A stretch of 64,000 nt of DNA from Kangiella koreensis DSM 16069. GTDB lineage: Bacteria; Pseudomonadota; Gammaproteobacteria; Enterobacterales; Kangiellaceae. Position 1 is the stretch's first letter. Every line of letters begins with the position of its first letter. The notes beneath the pieces were generated by a model. The model was not told the origin of the DNA, did no database searches, and saw nothing but the letters and a program-made list of their open reading frames with translations. Location of the stretch: positions 1-64,000 of the forward strand of contig NC_013166.1 in assembly GCF_000024085.1 (NCBI RefSeq), written 5' to 3'. A program made the translations under genes and the position numbers. Of this stretch, positions 33,467-42,440 are shown piece by piece.

Positions 33467-34189
33467 TTAGCGGTCAAGTGGAAGTTTGTCGGTGATTGAA
33501 TCACGAATGTTGTCATCAATCGCATCTTCTACCGTTTCGGTAACCTGCTCTTTGATTGAAGAGTCAACTTGAGCATCAACCGATTGATTCAAGGCAGAAT
33601 CGACAGTTGCACTCACCGAATCAGAGACACTGCCATTAACATTGGCCTGAGCTTCAGTATCAGACTCGGCATTGGCACTGCTTGAAGTTTCAGAGTTACT
33701 AGCCTGGGCCTGTGAAGAGCTGCTGGCGGAAGCATCAACAGTTAAAGATGCATCTGAGTTAGTATCGGCCTCATCAACTTCAGCCCGTGCATTGGATGTG
33801 GCATCGCCAGCAGTTTCAATGCCAACAGTTGCCGCAGAATTTGCTTGCTCTTCAACATTTTGAGTGGCTTCACCGGCTACGTTTAAACCGTATTCTGCAG
33901 AAGACTCGACAGTTGCTTGAGTTTCCTGTTGCATGTCGCTGGCTTGTTCTGCGGTTGCATTGGCTTGTGCCTCGGCATTGGCAGATACATCCGAAGCTGC
34001 TTCAGCACCTGTGTTAGCGGTTGAGTCCGCAGTATCTGCAACTTGTTGTGTTGCGTCTGCAGCAACTTCAACACCAGCTTGAGCTGATGCGTCGACCTGA
34101 CCATCAACGTTTGCGTTTTGTGCAAAAACTAAACTTGAAGCAAAAGTTAAAGTAGAAAGTAATAAAGCTGATTGTGTAAATTTAGACAT
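33467..34189 (-). CDS. exported low-complexity Ala/Ser/Gln/Asp-rich protein
   Basis: This is a 240-residue protein with a clear signal peptide (MSKFTQSALLLSTLTFASSLVFA) and an acidic, repetitive mature part. It is built from degenerate heptad-like units rich in Ala, Asp, Gln, Glu, Ser and Thr (for example VDASAQAGVEVAADATQQVAD), with no Cys or Trp. I start at ATG 34189 (GAGGT 7 nt upstream) rather than the farther in-frame starts. The upstream region carries the ECF promoter pattern GGAAT-N17-CGTC, placing it in the local sigma regulon. It could be a periplasmic coiled or disordered stress protein; the function is unknown. Confidence 0.65.
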   Translation of the reverse strand: MSKFTQSALLLSTLTFASSLVFAQNANVDGQVDASAQAGVEVAADATQQVADTADSTANTGAEAASDVSANAEAQANATAEQASDMQQETQATVESSAEYGLNVAGEATQNVEEQANSAATVGIETAGDATSNARAEVDEADTNSDASLTVDASASSSSQAQASNSETSSSANAESDTEAQANVNGSVSDSVSATVDSALNQSVDAQVDSSIKEQVTETVEDAIDDNIRDSITDKLPLDR

Positions 34190-34224
34190 AATCATCACCT
34201 CTTGTTTTATATGCATGTCATAAA

Positions 34225-34253
34225 GGTGACGAATCATCGTCGAAGATTATTCC
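34225..34253 (-). promoter_or_regulatory. ECF promoter of the Ala/Ser-rich protein gene
   Basis: On the minus strand GGAAT (34253-34249), 17 nt, then CGTCACC (34231-34225), about 35 bp before the ATG. The spacing is the same as at the two promoters flanking the ECF sigma gene. Confidence 0.68.
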
Positions 34254-34603
34254 GACAATATTTGAAAAAGAGAAATGGTTCACAAAGAGACGGTGAGACA
34301 GAATTTAGCGCTCAGAAGCCGTATAAAAGAAAGAATCAATAGAGAACTAAATACAAAGGGCATGTCATCCTGAACTGTGACCAACGGGAATGCCTTGGGT
34401 AATTCAGGCCCCGCTCTTCGAATAAATGGATATCGATATATAGGAATTTAAAACCAGCACATTTGATAATTACAAACATGACTTACAATCAACGAAGGCT
34501 GTTTTATTTTAAATTAATAAGAGCAGATCCTGATTTTCATCAGGATGACAAAACTTAAGCTTGAAAAACTATTATTATTGAGCATTCCTCCAATTAACAA
34601 ACC
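34254..34603. other. intergenic region with inverted repeats
   Basis: No gene is supported here. An 11-bp perfect inverted repeat TGTCATCCTGA (34363-34373) / TCAGGATGACA (34540-34550) bounds about 188 bp, and a hairpin ATCCTGAT-TTTC-ATCAGGAT (34527-34546) lies at its right end. This could be a REP or MITE-like element, or the hairpin may terminate comM-side transcription. Confidence 0.4.
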
Positions 34604-35218
34604 TCATGGCAACTGCGCCATATAACGCTCCATCTTTCTATAATTCAATGTCTCGCTAATATGATGTGGCTGAATCATTTCCTCATTCGCCAGATCGGCA
34701 ATCGTTCGTGACACCTTAATAATCCGATGATAAGAACGTGCAGATAAATTAAGTTGTTCAAGCGCCTTATTCAAAAGCAGCTTCGCTGAGTCCGACAACC
34801 GACAATGATCATCAATTTCCCCTGCCTGTAACTGACCATTCAACTTTCTTTGTCTTTGGTATTGAGCAGTCTGACATTCTATTACGCGCTCACGTAGAAA
34901 ACTGCTGGTTTCCTGTGGCTTGGTTTCTTTCGGTTTGCCATTGGTTAATTCCTGCTGACTTAAAAGAGGCACTTCAACCTGCATATCAATCCGATCCAAA
35001 AGTGGCCCGGAAATTTTACCAAGATAACGACGAATAACATCCGGAGTGCAGCGACAGGCGCCTTTCGGGTTACCGTAGTGACCACAGGGGCAGGGGTTGG
35101 TCGCTGCAAGAAACATGAAGTTAGCAGGATACTCGGCTTGATGGGCCGCACGAGAAATAGTGACTTTTCCGCTTTCCAGCGGCTCACGTAAGTTATCTAA
35201 AACCTGACGGGAAAACTC
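34604..35218 (-). pseudogene. comM: comM (yifB) 3' fragment, interrupted by Tn7-like element
   Basis: The C-terminal ~204 codons of ComM, a Mg-chelatase-like MCM helicase (about 500 aa) that drives branch migration in natural transformation. The open frame runs from EFSRQVLDNLREPLESG through FLAATNPCPCGHYG and ends normally at YMAQLP. At 35,218-35,219 the frame stops matching and transposon sequence begins. The break falls just after the conserved DELP segment (Walker B region), so the ATPase is destroyed. The 5' half is not in the window. comM is a known insertion site of Tn7-like/AbaR-type islands. Confidence 0.95.
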
Positions 35219-35227
35219 TGACAGACA

Positions 35228-35351
35228 TCAAATTATTTGAGAATATATAAACCAAAATCAGTGGGTTAGCTTGATCTCAATCAAATTAAGTGAGAATCTT
35301 AATCATGCTAATTGAGAATGGCTTGCAAATAATCAATATAAATGAGAGTGC
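35228..35351 (+). repeat. four direct repeats at transposon left end (TnsB-type binding sites)
   Basis: 19-bp units start at 35228, 35281, 35303 and 35333. They share the core TCA-N5/6-TAA/TAT-N-TGAGA-N-T. The first two, TCAAATTATTTGAGAATAT and TCAAATTAAGTGAGAATCT, match at 15 of 19 positions. Spaced direct repeats inside the end are what TnsB/TniA transposases bind in Tn7-like elements. The last copy lies 10 bp before tnsA. Confidence 0.75.
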
Positions 35352-35360
35352 CCGACAACC

Positions 35361-36017
35361 ATGCCATCAAGAGTCATAAAAGCAACATATTCGAGCCTTA
35401 CTGGAACCTTTCCGAGTCGTAAGATGAATCGCCCTATTTCGTGGGAATCTTCTCTTGAGCGAGACTTATATTACCTCTTAGAGAATGACCCAGCAGTGAC
35501 ATCTTATGAGGAGCAGCCTATAGAAATCATCCGGGGTAAAAGGAAGTATACACCTGATTGTATGGCTGTGGTTGAAGGTGAATCCTTCATTTTTCCTTAC
35601 TTAAAACCTGGAAATAACCTTATAGAAGTGAAATATAGAGAAGATCTCTATTTCAACTGGAAGAAGCATAAGCCGAGACTGAAGCTGGGTTTGAAGGAAA
35701 GTAGGGAAAACGGATGGTTCTTTAAAATTATTACCGACTATGAGATACGCGGACAATTCCTTGAAAACATTAAGAAGATAGATCATCAGTTAAGGAGAGT
35801 CTCTCAATTCGAAAATGAATTCAGAGAAGCTCTCATAGATGCCATGAAACAGGTAAAGATTTGTACTCTAGACCAACTACTCGCCTTATGTTTTCGGAAC
35901 CAGGAGAGCAAATTAAGAGCTATGCCTGTCATTTGGCGGATGCTAGGCGATCAAACTCTTGGTATAGACATGTACCAGAAAATAACACCCCACAGTGAAG
36001 TTTGGCTAATGGAATAA
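35361..36017 (+). CDS. tnsA: TnsA-like transposon endonuclease
   Basis: TnsA cuts the 5' ends of the element so that, with TnsB, it moves by cut-and-paste. The 218-residue protein has the restriction-type catalytic residues Glu33 (SLERDLY), Asp66 (YTPDC) and Glu89/Lys91 (IEVKY). The C-terminal part (about 110-218) forms the expected winged-helix domain. It is the first gene of the tnsABC-tniQ operon, reading inward from the left end. Confidence 0.93.
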   Translation: MPSRVIKATYSSLTGTFPSRKMNRPISWESSLERDLYYLLENDPAVTSYEEQPIEIIRGKRKYTPDCMAVVEGESFIFPYLKPGNNLIEVKYREDLYFNWKKHKPRLKLGLKESRENGWFFKIITDYEIRGQFLENIKKIDHQLRRVSQFENEFREALIDAMKQVKICTLDQLLALCFRNQESKLRAMPVIWRMLGDQTLGIDMYQKITPHSEVWLME

Positions 36018-36023
36018 AGCGCA

Positions 36024-37892
36024 ATGAGAACGTTAAAGATAGAAAAAGATGCTGTTGTGAAATACAACAGTAAGATTTGTACGATAACTCATATTCTGAG
36101 TCTTAAAACGGTAATCCTTCGTGACAATGAAACCGGCGAATCAATTCGTGCAACCATATCCGAGCTAAGTGAAATTGATCCTTCTGAAGAACCGGTACAA
36201 ACCGATAACAAAGAATTATTAACCCTCTCTGATGAGGAGTGGGCTTTGGCTGAACTGCGATATACGATTATAGAGCCCTTGTTGAAGGATGTTACGAAAA
36301 GAAACCTTCAGATTGTTCGAGAAATAGCTAAAAAAAATAAAATAAGCCCAGCTACACTGTATCGCTGGCTAGGAAGTTATGAAGGCACAGGACTTAAATC
36401 ATCCCTTCTTAGACGTAAACGAAGCGATAAAGGCAAGTCAAGGTTAAGTCCAGAATCCGAGTCCATGATTGAAGAAGTTATAGAGAGTTACTACCTCACA
36501 AAAAATAAACGGAAGATATCCCAAGCTTATAATCACTTGAAAGTCATGGCAAAAAGAGCGGGCATTAAAGCTCCTAGCTCGGCAACATTCCAACGTAGAA
36601 TTAGCGAATTAGCCACTCAAAAGACGGTCGAGTACCGAATCAGTAAGGCGGAAAGACGCGCTAAATTCAGTCATGTTGGCGAAGGCTACAAAGAAGCTGA
36701 CCATCCTCTATCGGTAGTCCAAATTGATCATACGCCAGTTGATTTAATGCTGGTGGATGAAGAAGAGCGGATAAGTATTGGTAGAGCCTGGGTTACAGTA
36801 GCAATCTGTGTGTTCAGTCGCATGGTTTGTGGGTATTACCTGACGCTAGAGCGCCCAAGTTGTACAAGTGTGGCCTTGTGTCTGGAGCATGCCATATTAA
36901 GTAAAGACAAATGGTTAGCCGAGAGAGACATTGATGCGGAGTGGCCGGTGTGGGGAGTAATGGACAACCTGCATGCGGATAATGCTCCAGAATTTAGAAG
37001 CAAGGCATTGAATCGGGCAGCATCAAATTACAATATTAGTATCAATTGGCGGCCACTGGGCCGCGCAGATTTTGGTGGCCATATCGAAAGGCTGTTAGGT
37101 ACCTTTAATAAAGATATCCATGAAATTGAGGGCACTACGTTTTCAAACATCAAAGAGCGAGGCAGATACAAATCTGAAGAGTTGGCTATTTTTACGCTCA
37201 ATGAGTTTGATAAATGGTTAGCCACCTATATTTCAAAAGTTTATCACCAGTCTCCTCACTCAGGGATTGATGGCATGACACCGATTGCTAAGTTTAATGA
37301 GGGGATGCTTGGCGGAGACGATGGATTTGGTAGTGGGATCCCTGAAGTCATCTTGGATGAAGAGCGATTAAGAATGGACTTCCTTCCAGTATACGAAAGA
37401 AGTGTTCAACGATATGGAATTGAAATAGACGGACTCTTTTACTATCACCCTTTGCTTGCAAAGTGGATAAAGCAGAAGAATCCTCACTCAATAGACACTC
37501 ATGGGAAGTATATTGTTAAACGTGACCCCAGAGATATATCCAGAGTGTATTTTTACGATCCTGATCTGAATGATTACTTAGAAATTCCCTGCCGTAATAG
37601 AGGTATGGTTTCAATGACATTATGGGAGTTGAAGGAGCTGAAGAAATCGATCAAAGAAAAAGGAAAGAAAACAGTAGATGAAGATGCGATTCTAGCGGCT
37701 CGCGAAGAATTACAAATCATGGAAGAATCAGCTAAAAAGAAGACCAAAAAACAGCGTCGTATGAACGAACGTAAACGAATAGCAAAAAAGCAGATAAAAA
37801 AATCAAAAGAAAGGGTCGAGAACGCTAAAGCAGATGTGGAGATTGATATATTTAATGTTGAGGTTGATGAGTTTGAGGAAATCCAAGGATGA
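36024..37892 (+). CDS. tnsB: TnsB-like DDE transposase
   Basis: TnsB is the DDE-fold transposase that binds the end repeats and joins 3' ends to target DNA. The 622-residue protein has helix-turn-helix regions (about 70-215) and a retroviral-type catalytic core with Asp235 (VVQIDHTPVD), Asp319 (HADNAPEF) and Glu355 (GGHIERLLGTF), which is DD(35)E spacing. A beta-barrel and a Lys-rich tail follow. Its stop overlaps the tnsC start by 4 nt. Confidence 0.95.
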   Translation: MRTLKIEKDAVVKYNSKICTITHILSLKTVILRDNETGESIRATISELSEIDPSEEPVQTDNKELLTLSDEEWALAELRYTIIEPLLKDVTKRNLQIVREIAKKNKISPATLYRWLGSYEGTGLKSSLLRRKRSDKGKSRLSPESESMIEEVIESYYLTKNKRKISQAYNHLKVMAKRAGIKAPSSATFQRRISELATQKTVEYRISKAERRAKFSHVGEGYKEADHPLSVVQIDHTPVDLMLVDEEERISIGRAWVTVAICVFSRMVCGYYLTLERPSCTSVALCLEHAILSKDKWLAERDIDAEWPVWGVMDNLHADNAPEFRSKALNRAASNYNISINWRPLGRADFGGHIERLLGTFNKDIHEIEGTTFSNIKERGRYKSEELAIFTLNEFDKWLATYISKVYHQSPHSGIDGMTPIAKFNEGMLGGDDGFGSGIPEVILDEERLRMDFLPVYERSVQRYGIEIDGLFYYHPLLAKWIKQKNPHSIDTHGKYIVKRDPRDISRVYFYDPDLNDYLEIPCRNRGMVSMTLWELKELKKSIKEKGKKTVDEDAILAAREELQIMEESAKKKTKKQRRMNERKRIAKKQIKKSKERVENAKADVEIDIFNVEVDEFEEIQG

Positions 37893-38743
37893 ATGATATC
37901 AGCATGACGGAAAGAAATGTGACGAGAATAAACAAGCTCAAAGAAGACAAGTGGATTGGATATACCCAAGCTACTTTAATACTGGAGAAATTAGAAGATC
38001 TCATGTTCCACCCTAAAGTTCATAGAATGCCAAATATGGTCATATTGGGTGAAACGAATAATGGAAAGACTTCAGTTATAAAGCGATTTTTGAAGCGACA
38101 TCCAATTATCAATGACTCTTTTGAAGATGCGACGCAAGTCCCTGTGGTAAGTATTGAAATGCCACCCGAAGCTAACCAGGACAGCATCTATATTTCAATA
38201 TTACGAGAGTTATATGTGCCCTTTCAACGAAATGCCAGAAAAGATGAAAAGTTTAATCAGATAAAGTCCATCGTAGAACGGCTGAACATTCGAATGCTGA
38301 TGATTGATGAGTTTCATACCTTATTGGATAACAATGTTCTAAGGCAGACTCAAGTACTCAATACAATCAAATACCTTGGTAACAGTTTACAAATCCCAAT
38401 AGTAGCTGCCGGTACCAAAGAGGCTCACCGTGCCCTTCTCTCGGATTCGCAGCTTTCCAATCGATTCAAACCCTATGAGCTTAGTAGGTGGAAGCTGGAT
38501 ATTGAATTTAGAAAATTATTAAAGAGTTTTGAAAAGCTAATAGACCTTGATAAACCCTCTAATCTAGATCAAAGGGATCTGGCTATTGAGATAATGAATA
38601 TGTCTGAGGGATGGATTGGTGAAATTGCAGAGATCATAAAAAGTGCAGCAATCAATGCTATTAAAGATGGAACTGAGCAGATCACACTTGATGGCTTAAA
38701 GAAGCTGCATTGGATAACACCCACAAGAAGGCGTCAGCTATAA
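37889..38743 (+). CDS. tnsC: TnsC-like AAA+ transposition regulator
   Basis: TnsC links target-site selection to the transposase as an ATP-bound filament on DNA. The 284-residue protein has Walker A GETNNGKT (residues 54-61) and Walker B MLMIDEFHT (about 136-144), followed by sensor and lid regions. It is shorter than Tn7 TnsC (555 aa) and similar in size to TniB-type proteins. It overlaps tnsB at the start and tniQ by 34 nt at the end. Confidence 0.93.
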   Translation: MNDISMTERNVTRINKLKEDKWIGYTQATLILEKLEDLMFHPKVHRMPNMVILGETNNGKTSVIKRFLKRHPIINDSFEDATQVPVVSIEMPPEANQDSIYISILRELYVPFQRNARKDEKFNQIKSIVERLNIRMLMIDEFHTLLDNNVLRQTQVLNTIKYLGNSLQIPIVAAGTKEAHRALLSDSQLSNRFKPYELSRWKLDIEFRKLLKSFEKLIDLDKPSNLDQRDLAIEIMNMSEGWIGEIAEIIKSAAINAIKDGTEQITLDGLKKLHWITPTRRRQL

Positions 38744-39861
38744 GTCACCCTATTAGACTTAGAATCTATGATGATGAGCTTTTAACCTCATATTTGTCAA
38801 GGTTAGCTCATTCCCAAGGCGTCGTTGTGCATACGCTGGCAGTGGCGCTTTGGGGGAACGGAAATCGATTGTCCCAGGACATCGATAGATCAGTGCCTAC
38901 AGAGTATTTAAAAGTTCTTAGAGAGCACTATGGAGTTGATAGGCATCAAACGCTTGAAAATGATTTAGCCCAGCTAAGGTGTGATGATAGGAATACTTAT
39001 CAAGATCCAAATCTATTGAACCTATGTCTTAGAGGCAGAATGAGAAATAAGGCAGGTCAACAGTACTGTCCTGCTTGTCTTGTAGAGCGTTGTTATTTTA
39101 GAAGATCATGGCGGCTATCAATCCATCCTGTCTGCACAGAACATCATTGCCTGCTATTAAATAGGTGCCCACACTGCTCGAGTGTTATAGACCCAACAAA
39201 AACCAGCCCTATGTCGAAAGATATTGGGTACTGTGCTTTCTGTTGGAATAATCTAAGGGTAGATAACACTGTTTTAGAGTTCGAAACACCCAAACTACTA
39301 TTGGCAATACAGGATTCAGTAAAAACGGGCTGGTTCGAATATGAAAATTTGAGACTAAGAGCTTGTATATTTATGCAGGGATTATGGCGAATAGTTTATG
39401 CGCTGTACGGAATAAGAAGCGAGAAACTCAATATATGGGAAACGTTATGCAGCTCTTTCGGTACCAATTACCAGCCTCTTACTAAGAATAGACCATATTA
39501 CAACTTTAAAGATGAGTCCCCAGAGGTGAGATTAAAGATATTAAGTGTGGTGGATCGACTATTGGTGGGTTGGCCCGATACCTTTATAGCAGTAGGTAAA
39601 GAATTGGGGCTAGGGATAAGTCATTTTGATCCCGCAAATAAAGGCATGCCCTATTGGTTAGATGAAATTGTACGTAGGGATCTAAACAAAGGCTGGTATA
39701 GGGTTAACACAGAAGAAATGCAGAGCTGCTTGTTGTATATGCAGAAAAACCAAATTCCTATCACTAGATCTGGGTTAGCAAGAGAACTAGGCTTAGATGT
39801 TTCAAAGAAGCTTAGTCCTAATGAAAAACTCCTATTCGAAGAGTTCAGAAGAAGACATTAA
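38710..39861 (+). CDS. tniQ: TniQ/TnsD-family target-selection protein
   Basis: TniQ-domain proteins choose the attachment site; here that is presumably comM. The 383-residue protein starts with the TniQ signature (IRLRIYDDELLTSYLSRLAHSQG) and has two zinc-ribbon-like cysteine sets, C120-x2-C123 with C142, and C153-x2-C156 with C175-x2-C178. The C-terminal helix-turn-helix part (about 230-383) is expected to read the target DNA. Its stop lies 30 bp inside the convergent TnsE-like gene. Confidence 0.9.
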   Translation: MDNTHKKASAISHPIRLRIYDDELLTSYLSRLAHSQGVVVHTLAVALWGNGNRLSQDIDRSVPTEYLKVLREHYGVDRHQTLENDLAQLRCDDRNTYQDPNLLNLCLRGRMRNKAGQQYCPACLVERCYFRRSWRLSIHPVCTEHHCLLLNRCPHCSSVIDPTKTSPMSKDIGYCAFCWNNLRVDNTVLEFETPKLLLAIQDSVKTGWFEYENLRLRACIFMQGLWRIVYALYGIRSEKLNIWETLCSSFGTNYQPLTKNRPYYNFKDESPEVRLKILSVVDRLLVGWPDTFIAVGKELGLGISHFDPANKGMPYWLDEIVRRDLNKGWYRVNTEEMQSCLLYMQKNQIPITRSGLARELGLDVSKKLSPNEKLLFEEFRRRH

Positions 39862-41658
39862 TGTATCGTAAATATGTTGGGCTTTACGTTCCACATCAGT
39901 ATTTTTGGGGTGGGTAAAGCGATGGGCAAATTTTGCGGTAGATCCTTCAAAGTCCGTTGCACGTGATTTGTAGGTTTGTCCAAATTTACTGTAAATAGAA
40001 AGTTGCTGAACAATGAAATCTTCTGAGTAATGAGGGCTAAATTCAGAGAAGAATAAAGTGGAGATCCCCGCATGTGTACTACCATCATATGATAGAAACT
40101 CAATCAGATAAAAGTAATACCCATTATAAATTAATGTGAATAGTGCAATTGGGCGTAAGTATTGGCTATGGCGTTCATTTTCGTAATATTGGCGTTCATA
40201 ATAGCTATCTGGAAAGATCAGGCTTTTCTTAATATCAGGCACAAGAACAGGTAGAACAGTTGTATGTGGATAAAGCGGATGGCTGGTATTGAATAAAAGA
40301 GTAGATTGAAAATCATCCAGCTCCATAGATTGTAATTTCTGATTTACAAAAGGGATCACATCAAAAATAGACTCAATTGACTTGTCAATATTATCTTCAT
40401 GATCTCGGATTACGGATAACTGGAAAGTCCGTTTATTGAATAACCCACTACCCTTTGCTGTTGAAAGAGCTTCTATAACCTCACTACCAGTATAAATAAC
40501 AATAGTTTTGGTTTCTGGATTAACCAGGTACATCTTCTTTACTTGATCTATGCGAGAGTCTTGAAGCCCTTCAAATACGGGGTTATTAACATCACTTTCA
40601 AAGGCTAAAGGTGTCAGGTTAATAGCTGGTGGAGGAAAATTACCTAATAATGGCCCAGAAGTATCTTCCGGATCAGGGGAAGATAATGGATCAGCAGAAT
40701 CACCAGGGCTACCCTCAACAAGTTGAGGTCTAGAATTGGTGATATAGCGAAACTTTGTGATAGGAGTATCTCTTATTCCTGACTGGTTATTGTTATCACG
40801 GTTAAAGATTAAGTTATGGTAAGGAAACTCTCCAGCACAGGAAAGAATATGAGTAACGAATATCCCCTCTTTACGATTAATGCAATTAATATTCCAGCGA
40901 GTCACTTGATTAAGTGGGGGATAACAAATTAAATGCTTATCTGTAGAGTTATCTGTTGAGTGAAAAGATTTCTCGTAAATGTTCTCAAATGCCCTTAATG
41001 CATAAGTGTCGAAGGCAATTCTACCGACAAAAGGTGCATCAATATTTCTTACTCTAGAGCGAAGCATCAAAAAGTGTTGGTTGAATTTTTCATAGGTATA
41101 TTTTGGATTGAACAAACATTCTTCTGCTTTTTTGCCTGAAAAGGCTTGTTGAGCCAGACTTGTGGATGAAGAATAATAAAATCGAAAGACCTCTACGCAA
41201 GGAACATAGAGAGATTTGGTTACATGATTATGAGTAATACGGTATTTAAGGTATTTGGATTTTGCCAAGTCAGCAATCACAGGGTTAGATTTTGACTCAG
41301 GCAAGTGGATAATTGATCCAAGCTCAACGATTTCAAATTGGTCTGCTTGGATATAGAAAGCAAGATTCTCATGTTTTGGCTTTCGATAGTAATAATCACT
41401 TCGTTGCTTTTGATGCCAGGCTTGTCGTAACTGATACAGTTCAATGCCACCAATAGGAAGCTCAAAGAATTTGGCTTCATGAATTATTGTCTCGTTATTA
41501 ACTAAAGGCGCGGCAATTAACTTCAATAACGGCTCAGACTCATTAACATCTCCATGTTTTAATGATCCATATCCTATGGTGGTCCAAGTGGGATAGCGAC
41601 TGTCACCAATAGCTAATGAGATATTCTGAAGGTAGTAATCAAGTCCTTGTTTTAACAT
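39832..41658 (-). CDS. divergent TnsE-like transposition protein
   Basis: I read this 608-residue protein as a remote TnsE relative. TnsE in Tn7 directs insertion into replicating DNA and conjugal plasmids. An N-terminal-half segment (YVPCVEVFRFYYSSSTSLAQQAF) resembles TnsE's PQLELARSLF region. The C-terminal part (YLIEFLSYDGS...GISTLFFSEFS...DFIVQQL, then HPKN) follows TnsE's LLEVDASDG...LSTKVLS...NHPKG order. ATG 41658 is chosen over a TTG at 41796 whose extra residues look non-coding. Unlike Tn7, it runs against tniQ, overlapping it tail-to-tail by 30 bp. Confidence 0.6.
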   Translation of the reverse strand: MLKQGLDYYLQNISLAIGDSRYPTWTTIGYGSLKHGDVNESEPLLKLIAAPLVNNETIIHEAKFFELPIGGIELYQLRQAWHQKQRSDYYYRKPKHENLAFYIQADQFEIVELGSIIHLPESKSNPVIADLAKSKYLKYRITHNHVTKSLYVPCVEVFRFYYSSSTSLAQQAFSGKKAEECLFNPKYTYEKFNQHFLMLRSRVRNIDAPFVGRIAFDTYALRAFENIYEKSFHSTDNSTDKHLICYPPLNQVTRWNINCINRKEGIFVTHILSCAGEFPYHNLIFNRDNNNQSGIRDTPITKFRYITNSRPQLVEGSPGDSADPLSSPDPEDTSGPLLGNFPPPAINLTPLAFESDVNNPVFEGLQDSRIDQVKKMYLVNPETKTIVIYTGSEVIEALSTAKGSGLFNKRTFQLSVIRDHEDNIDKSIESIFDVIPFVNQKLQSMELDDFQSTLLFNTSHPLYPHTTVLPVLVPDIKKSLIFPDSYYERQYYENERHSQYLRPIALFTLIYNGYYFYLIEFLSYDGSTHAGISTLFFSEFSPHYSEDFIVQQLSIYSKFGQTYKSRATDFEGSTAKFAHRFTHPKNTDVERKAQHIYDTLMSSSELFE

Positions 41659-41936
41659 GATATTTATTGTTGTTCTAAAAGTTTCATACCATACAACTCG
41701 TTGGAAACAGATGCAATTAGTGACTGTAAGTTGATAAAGAAGCTTGGGTTGCAGGACAGGCGAATTCATATCCGTATCAATACGCAGAGAAGGCAACCCA
41801 AGCCGAAAGCATTATATTTAGCCTGGAATTGGAGGCTAGCAGATATTGCGTAATAACGTGTAAGAGATCTCTTATACAAGCAGCTTGTGTGTTTTAGGAT
41901 TAGACTCGGCGATGTTCATCGCAATGATGAATTGTT
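41659..41936. other. intergenic region with palindromes
   Basis: No gene is supported. The region holds a perfect 14-bp palindrome TAAGAGATCTCTTA (41861-41874) and a small hairpin GCGATG-TT-CATCGC (41909-41922) about 15 nt past the membrane-protein stop on the minus strand. The promoter of the TnsE-like gene should lie at the left side. Confidence 0.35.
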
Positions 41937-42440
41937 CTAATCAAAATTTTCATATGTAACCAAATAACCATTACCATATTGCTCAATATAGGTCCCATAC
42001 TTTAATTTGCCCGCCTTATGGCCATGTATTAATACTGGCCAACTATGTTCGGAAAAGAAGTCAAAAGGAACTTTTCTTCTACTCTTAATGGTGAATTTGA
42101 GATCGTCTGGCATTCCTGCTTCTAGTAGCTCAATCTGTACTGTTTCATATAAAGCAGCAGATGGTTCGGCATATCTTTGATTTGCAGGGTTAATAATACC
42201 AACAATGACTACGCCAAGCGTACAAAAGAATAAGCTTAAGAAGAAATGCTTCTTCTTATTCTTATGAAGCATAAGACTGAGGATTGATACAATTAAAAAG
42301 CTGGCAGCGATGGAGCTTAAACCATATATAAGCTCCTGATAAAACATGCCCAGCCCCCAGCTATGGGGGGCGGAGATATAGAAAATGATCCCCCCCAAAA
42401 GAAATGAGAGTAAAATTTGGAAAATTATTCGATCATTCAA
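41937..42440 (-). CDS. membrane protein of unknown function
   Basis: I do not recognise this 167-residue protein. It has about three membrane helices in the first 85 residues (LLSFLLGGIIFYIS, LIYGLSSIAASFLIVSIL, FFLSLFFCTLGVVIVGI) and a soluble C-terminal half (about 95-167). It starts at TTG 42440, overlapping the stop of the giant repeat protein by 8 nt; no in-frame ATG lies near. It is the third gene of the lipase/repeat protein operon and may help its assembly or act as an immunity-like partner. Both are guesses. Confidence 0.5.
   Translation of the reverse strand: MNDRIIFQILLSFLLGGIIFYISAPHSWGLGMFYQELIYGLSSIAASFLIVSILSLMLHKNKKKHFFLSLFFCTLGVVIVGIINPANQRYAEPSAALYETVQIELLEAGMPDDLKFTIKSRRKVPFDFFSEHSWPVLIHGHKAGKLKYGTYIEQYGNGYLVTYENFD

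Noticed and set aside
33883..34125. Alternate-frame reading of the Ala/Ser-rich gene
   Set aside because: It is a by-product of a low-complexity sequence; the frame with a signal peptide, ribosome site and ECF promoter is preferred.
41659..41796. N-terminal extension of the TnsE-like protein from TTG 41796
   Set aside because: The extra 46 residues look non-coding; however, no good ribosome site precedes ATG 41658 either, so the start remains open.
41861..41874. TAAGAGATCTCTTA palindrome as a second transposon end
   Set aside because: It lacks the TGAGA repeat array seen at the left end and no target gene fragment lies next to it.
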